Source: Pelecanus crispus (Eukaryota > Chordata > Aves > Pelecaniformes > Pelecanidae). From it: a stretch of DNA of 64,000 nt. The notes below the pieces were generated by a model that was not told where the DNA came from, ran no database searches, and saw only the letters and a list, made by a program, of their open reading frames with translations. The stretch lies in contig NC_134646.1 of NCBI RefSeq assembly GCF_030463565.1, positions 10,010,001-10,074,000 on the forward strand, written 5' to 3'. Positions 59,461 through 64,000 of this stretch are shown here, piece after piece (positions within the stretch are counted from its first letter, which is position 1; each line of letters starts with the position of its first letter). A program made the position numbers and the translations under genes.

Positions 59461-62400
59461 TGGATATTCTTCCCAGCTTCTGCAATAAATGCAGAAATCT
59501 TGCTAGCAACAGATTCATTCCCTGCATGCTGTCCCTTACGTGAAACGAGAGTACAGAATAAGTGTGTAGTTCAATGTGGTGTAGGATCATATAGTCATAG
59601 ACAAGAAACTAAATATGAAATATATAAGGCTGCAGAGTACTTGGTCACTTCTGAGCTCTTGAGTAGTTTATGCCACAGTGGCTTTTTATGTTCCTGTATT
59701 ATTGTTTGATGGATCCCTTCAATCATTTCTACAGGCTCTTTTGCCTTGAGAATAATAGGTAAAGTCATACCAGTCTGTATATCACAAATCACTGTTCAAA
59801 CTAGTGTTAATCATGTTTTCCTTATATTGTTAAATAGATCTGGCTACCTTATTTGAATTTTCAAATTGTTGATATAATCTGTGTAGAGAGGAAGAGAGTC
59901 AGATCTTCCTTTAAGGGACCTCATACTTCAAACTGTCAGGTCATATAGTAATATTGTTCTTTGGGTGGGACATGGTGACTATGTTATATCTGTTCAGGTA
60001 CTGTTGATGAGATGGTCATTAGTGAAGTCTTTGGGATGAAAGATGGTTTTGAACGTTGAGTGCTGGCTGCTGCTTAGAAGGGGGCAGCTTTGCCTTGCCA
60101 GTGCCTCTGGCTTGATATCCCTTTTGTGCTCACAGTGGAATTTTTCCAGCCATGAGATGAGTCAGTGTAGCAAGCAACTCTGTCTATAAAGAAGCAAATA
60201 AGCCTTTTTCCCACCCAACCCTGACCCCAGGTCCCCTCTCTGAGGCGGGGGGGAACCCAACACCAAAACACCTGCAAAAAGCCTAAACCAAAATAAACTT
60301 CAGTTGAATGAGAATTGACATAACAATAGGAACATAGACATGGACATCAGGTCAGGCAAAAGGGATAACTACTGCAGTTTAAGGTATTGGCAAATGTAAG
60401 GCGCTTACTTTGAAGGAAGGGGATTTATTTTTATATACTGGAAGTTCCTTCAGACATGAGTCCATTTCCACATGTTGCATCTCTGTGGTGTTAAGACTTA
60501 CTGAGATTTAGCATTCAGGATTGGAAAAGAATATCTGAGCTAATGAGAAGTGGAAATTTTTTTTTTATTTCTGCACCTGTTTAGTTAGTTTTAATAGAGA
60601 AGTAAATTGACTGCTTTCCATCTCAGTTAATCTGTGGACTTGATGCTTGGGTGAGGCTCTCCAGATTAATTAGCAGGCTTAGTAAATGATATAGGGAAAA
60701 GTAATCACATTCTGCATTTGTTAGTATCACAGTGCCAAGTCTTCATTTTCATCCTCCTGAGTCTACAATGCCTGAAGCACTTAAAATCATGATAGCATTG
60801 CTTATAAGATGTGTAATTTATCTGTTAAAATGGGGACTATTGCACAGATTACATCACAAGCATTGACTGTATTCACCTAATTTTGCATTCACTGTAATGT
60901 GAGATGCTGAATTCTCCTCTTTGGTTATTAACACCTTCCCCCTCCGTGATTTTTAAATGTATTTGGAAAACCCTCTAGTTTTCAACAATGTCTGTTTTTT
61001 CTGCTGAAATCCATTTTTTTTTCTGATTAGTAAGACCAGAATAACCTCCTTAAAGTAGAACTTTGTCCAAATATCTGTGCAACTTCTCCTTTCTCTGTTT
61101 AGCTTGTATATAAACATTTACAGCTCAAAACATTGGTTTAGCCATTACAGCCCTTAAAAATTGGATTTTAGTCAGAAGAATTGTCTGCTCTGCTTAAACT
61201 TCATAAAACATTTCCTGTATTTTTTTTTTTCTCCACTCATGGAAAGATGATTTAATTAAAAAAAGATGGTGCTAATTGACAAATGTAATGATTCTTTTAA
61301 ACTATTAAGTATACTTCTCTTAAAATCAGGCATTTATAGGTACAAGTTAATGGTGAGTTTATTAGAACTACTAATTGTCTAGTTTTTTCAGCAGCTGTAA
61401 TGTAACTCATTACGGTCATGACTGGATTGTTTAAAATAAATTCCAAGTATTATACAAGATGAGTATTTTGTTTTTCAGTAGGCCACATAAGGGGAGCCAC
61501 CTAGCATTGCTTTCACATGTTTTAGCACTTGTGGTCTTTTCTAACTTTGTTGTGATGTTCCCTAAGCTATATAACAAATAGAATTAATTGTGCATGGTTG
61601 TGTGTCTTTCAGCATTTAATTAGAACATACTAATTACAAGCTGTTTTGTGAAGCCTAGTTTCCATTGGATTTGTGTTCCATGTTCCCTGAGCCCTTCTAT
61701 CTGCATTAGAAATCACTTAAGAATCTTAGGTCTTGTTAGAAGAGTGACAGTTAAGGAGCTTGTAATTGCTGTCAGACTCTGATTGAGCTTGAGTATCAGT
61801 GGTCTGTTTCACACAAATGGAGACAACAGGAATGTGTTGAGATTTTTTTGGTGAAAAGATTAACTATTTCTTTGCTCGCACGCATATCGTCAGCTTTCAG
61901 TAAGGTCTACAAGCTTGCATTTGGCATCTTAGGAGGCTTTTTGAAGCAGAAGATAGTCTGAAGCTTTTCACATTTGTTTAACCTCCATTAGCACTGGTAT
62001 TGAAAGGTGTATTTTTTTTAATCGAATGGTTAAAAGTTGGCAGAATCTGAAGTGATGTGTGGGTCCAAAAGGCTGGGTCTTTGGAGACATTGCACACTTA
62101 GAAGAGCTATATTTTTAAGAAATCCACTGATGCCACCTCTTACCTACTCTGCAATATTAATATTTATGATTAGATATGTCAGGCCATAAGTTGCAATGAG
62201 TAGTAGCATACAGCACAGAATGCCTATTTGGAATTAAGCAGCCTTGAGTGCAAGTACATTATAAACTGAAACAAGAAAACTCATACCAAAGTTCGCATGG
62301 GGTGTGGAGGGGAATCTGTGGTAGATGATGAGGCTGTAATTTCAAGTGTCTATTCTAGCTTTGTTAAATCAGCTCTGTTGTTCCCAGAAAACTCTGCTGT

Positions 62401-64000
62401 AATTGCCTTGCTATAATGATTGGCATATTGATTGGATTTACAGTATATAAGCATCTGTAGTCTGAATTAAATTTGGGCCTAATTCTGAGATTTGCTGAGC
62501 AGCATCTGCAAGCTTGTGATTAGCAAGAAGTCATATCTAGTATTCTAGGAACTGTGGATGCTTCCTTTCTGACAGGATCAGATCCCTTGACAGTTACAGA
62601 GCCATGTTATTAAAAAAACCCACAAACATGCAAATTATATACACCAGTCTTTATTATGAACCAAGAATCCTTTGTCACATAATTAGAACAAATTGCTTAC
62701 AAACAGTTTACCAGGGTGTAGTTTCTTACAGTTTTGTTTTCTGTGCTCTCTGTGCCTTTCTGTCCTCTGATGCCTATCCTAAGCAGAAGGTAGTTTATTC
62801 CTGGAGCTATGCACACACTATTGGGGCTGGTGGGTAGTCTGCTTGATATGCTGGGTACATGCATGAGCTGATTGACTAGCAATTTAGCTTATTAAACAAA
62901 ATGCAAATGACTGAAAATTGTACCCCTGTCTACTTTATAGGGGCAGTAACTTGAACCTCCTTCTACCTGTTCGCTGTCTTTTCCACCACAAAAATTGTAA
63001 AAGTTTGTTTATTGTTAATGCATTCTGGTTCCTCTGACCCTCCATTTTAAATGAGATTGCTCCATGAATTCAAAGCTAATAAGGACAAGACAGACAGACA
63101 AGTAGTGCAACCACATAAGCTTCACTTTTGGATAACCAGACAAAAGTTCATGTAGCTGCCAAAAGCTAGGGCCATTGCCAAAACCTCCAGGTTTAGAATG
63201 CCTTCACTAGTTTTGTTGATAGGGATTTATATAAGCTATCATTCACTTCAGTTTTGAGTAAGTAAAGTTATAGCTTAGTTTCTGTAACAGACATTGCACT
63301 AATTTTGAGGTGGTTGATTGCTGAAACTTCACTTGACTTAAAATTTGTATATAGAGTTCTTTACCAGTTATATACAGTATGACGAGCAATTAATAAAATG
63401 AATACAAACATCTGGTCCTTAAATTTGTTTCCTCGTTCAGTAATAAACTTCTGATAGAGCAAAAGAGTTAGCTGATGAAGTTTTGATTTATGCTCTGTGT
63501 GTCTATGCATAATTTAAATTCAGATACCATTTTAATTTGAACTGGTAACTATTGTAATTGTTTGCATGAGGATAAAAGACCACCATCTTTCATGTGACTG
63601 CATATGCCTGTGGCTTTTGTTATTGATGGAAAATTAGGATAGATCAGCCAAGTTGCTGACTGAAGAAGGGGTTAGATGTGAAGGTGATTTTGTTTGACTG
63701 AATATGGAGGAATCCTCTCTGGAGGAGACTAGTTTGCAGTGAGTAGTATCCTGCAAGGATAATGAAATGCCATCTGAAACTAACTCTTTTTTGCTTCCTC
63801 TCTTGGCATTATTATTTTTATTTAATTTTCTTAAGAGTTAAAGGACTTCCTGTTTGTGTTCATATGAATGAGATCAGAGAATTTTCAGGGAAAACAACTT
63901 CAGAATGATCAGGTTTTTGGAAAGACACAATTCACAATGTTTTCATGTCTTCATAGCCTTAATTAGGAACTGCATTTCCCTTTAATTTACACAATAAACC

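Larger units (their letters stand above)
53146..64000. other. intergenic, no gene seen
   Basis: Nearly 11 kb of AT-rich sequence with homopolymer runs (A run 53619-53635, T runs near 54450, 55467 and 55750). Short open frames only, none with recognisable product or exon-like flanks. Fits the gene-poor region downstream of C4orf33 in other vertebrates (recalled). Confidence 0.7.

Noticed and set aside
1..64000. tRNA, rRNA, CRISPR arrays or other gene-cluster systems
   Set aside because: No cloverleaf with box A/B, no rRNA-like stretch, no regularly spaced repeats; the window is vertebrate nuclear DNA.

Overview
The window looks like a piece of a bird nuclear genome. Its repeats are typically avian: CR1 LINEs, two of which end in tandem ATTCTATG octamers, and three solo LTRs of an endogenous-retrovirus family that I know from bird genomes. 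The genes are interrupted by introns with clean GT-AG junctions. Species cannot be fixed from the sequence alone.

Two genes are readable and they stand head to head. On the minus strand, from about 41.46 kb down to 7.6 kb, lie 18 coding exons of SCLT1 (sodium channel and clathrin linker 1), a coiled-coil protein of the mother-centriole distal appendages. They join in frame into residues 1-605 plus two bases. The last roughly 80 residues are not found and probably lie left of the window. On the plus strand, five coding exons between 44.77 and 49.21 kb join into a complete 197-residue protein orthologous to human C4orf33 (UPF0462 family). A CpG island at 41.2-42.06 kb, with an NRF1 site, an E-box and GC boxes, lies between them and is probably a shared bidirectional promoter. 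The same SCLT1/C4orf33 pair is adjacent and divergent on human chromosome 4q28, as I remember it.

Layout: 1-7.6 kb, no assignable exon, one solo LTR (1550-2061) and two unexplained open frames near 6.9 and 7.5 kb. 7.6-41.46 kb, SCLT1. Its introns carry a CR1 with an uninterrupted 796-codon reading frame (9.85-12.38 kb), two shorter sense CR1 pieces (19.37 and 38.99 kb), old antisense CR1 remnants (18.9-20.25 and 29.7-30.6 kb) and a second solo LTR (21224-21791). 41.2-42.06 kb, CpG island. 42.0-49.2 kb, C4orf33. 49309-49857, a third solo LTR only 102 bases past the C4orf33 stop codon and in the same orientation, where it probably supplies the poly(A) signal. 49.9-64 kb, AT-rich intergenic DNA with one old antisense CR1 and a recent 154-base duplication that includes its edge.

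I found no candidate for a new multi-gene system. The most useful observations are the LTR in the C4orf33 3' end, the open CR1 frame, the directional 154-base duplication, and the precise exon structure with a bird N-terminus of SCLT1 unlike the mammalian one.
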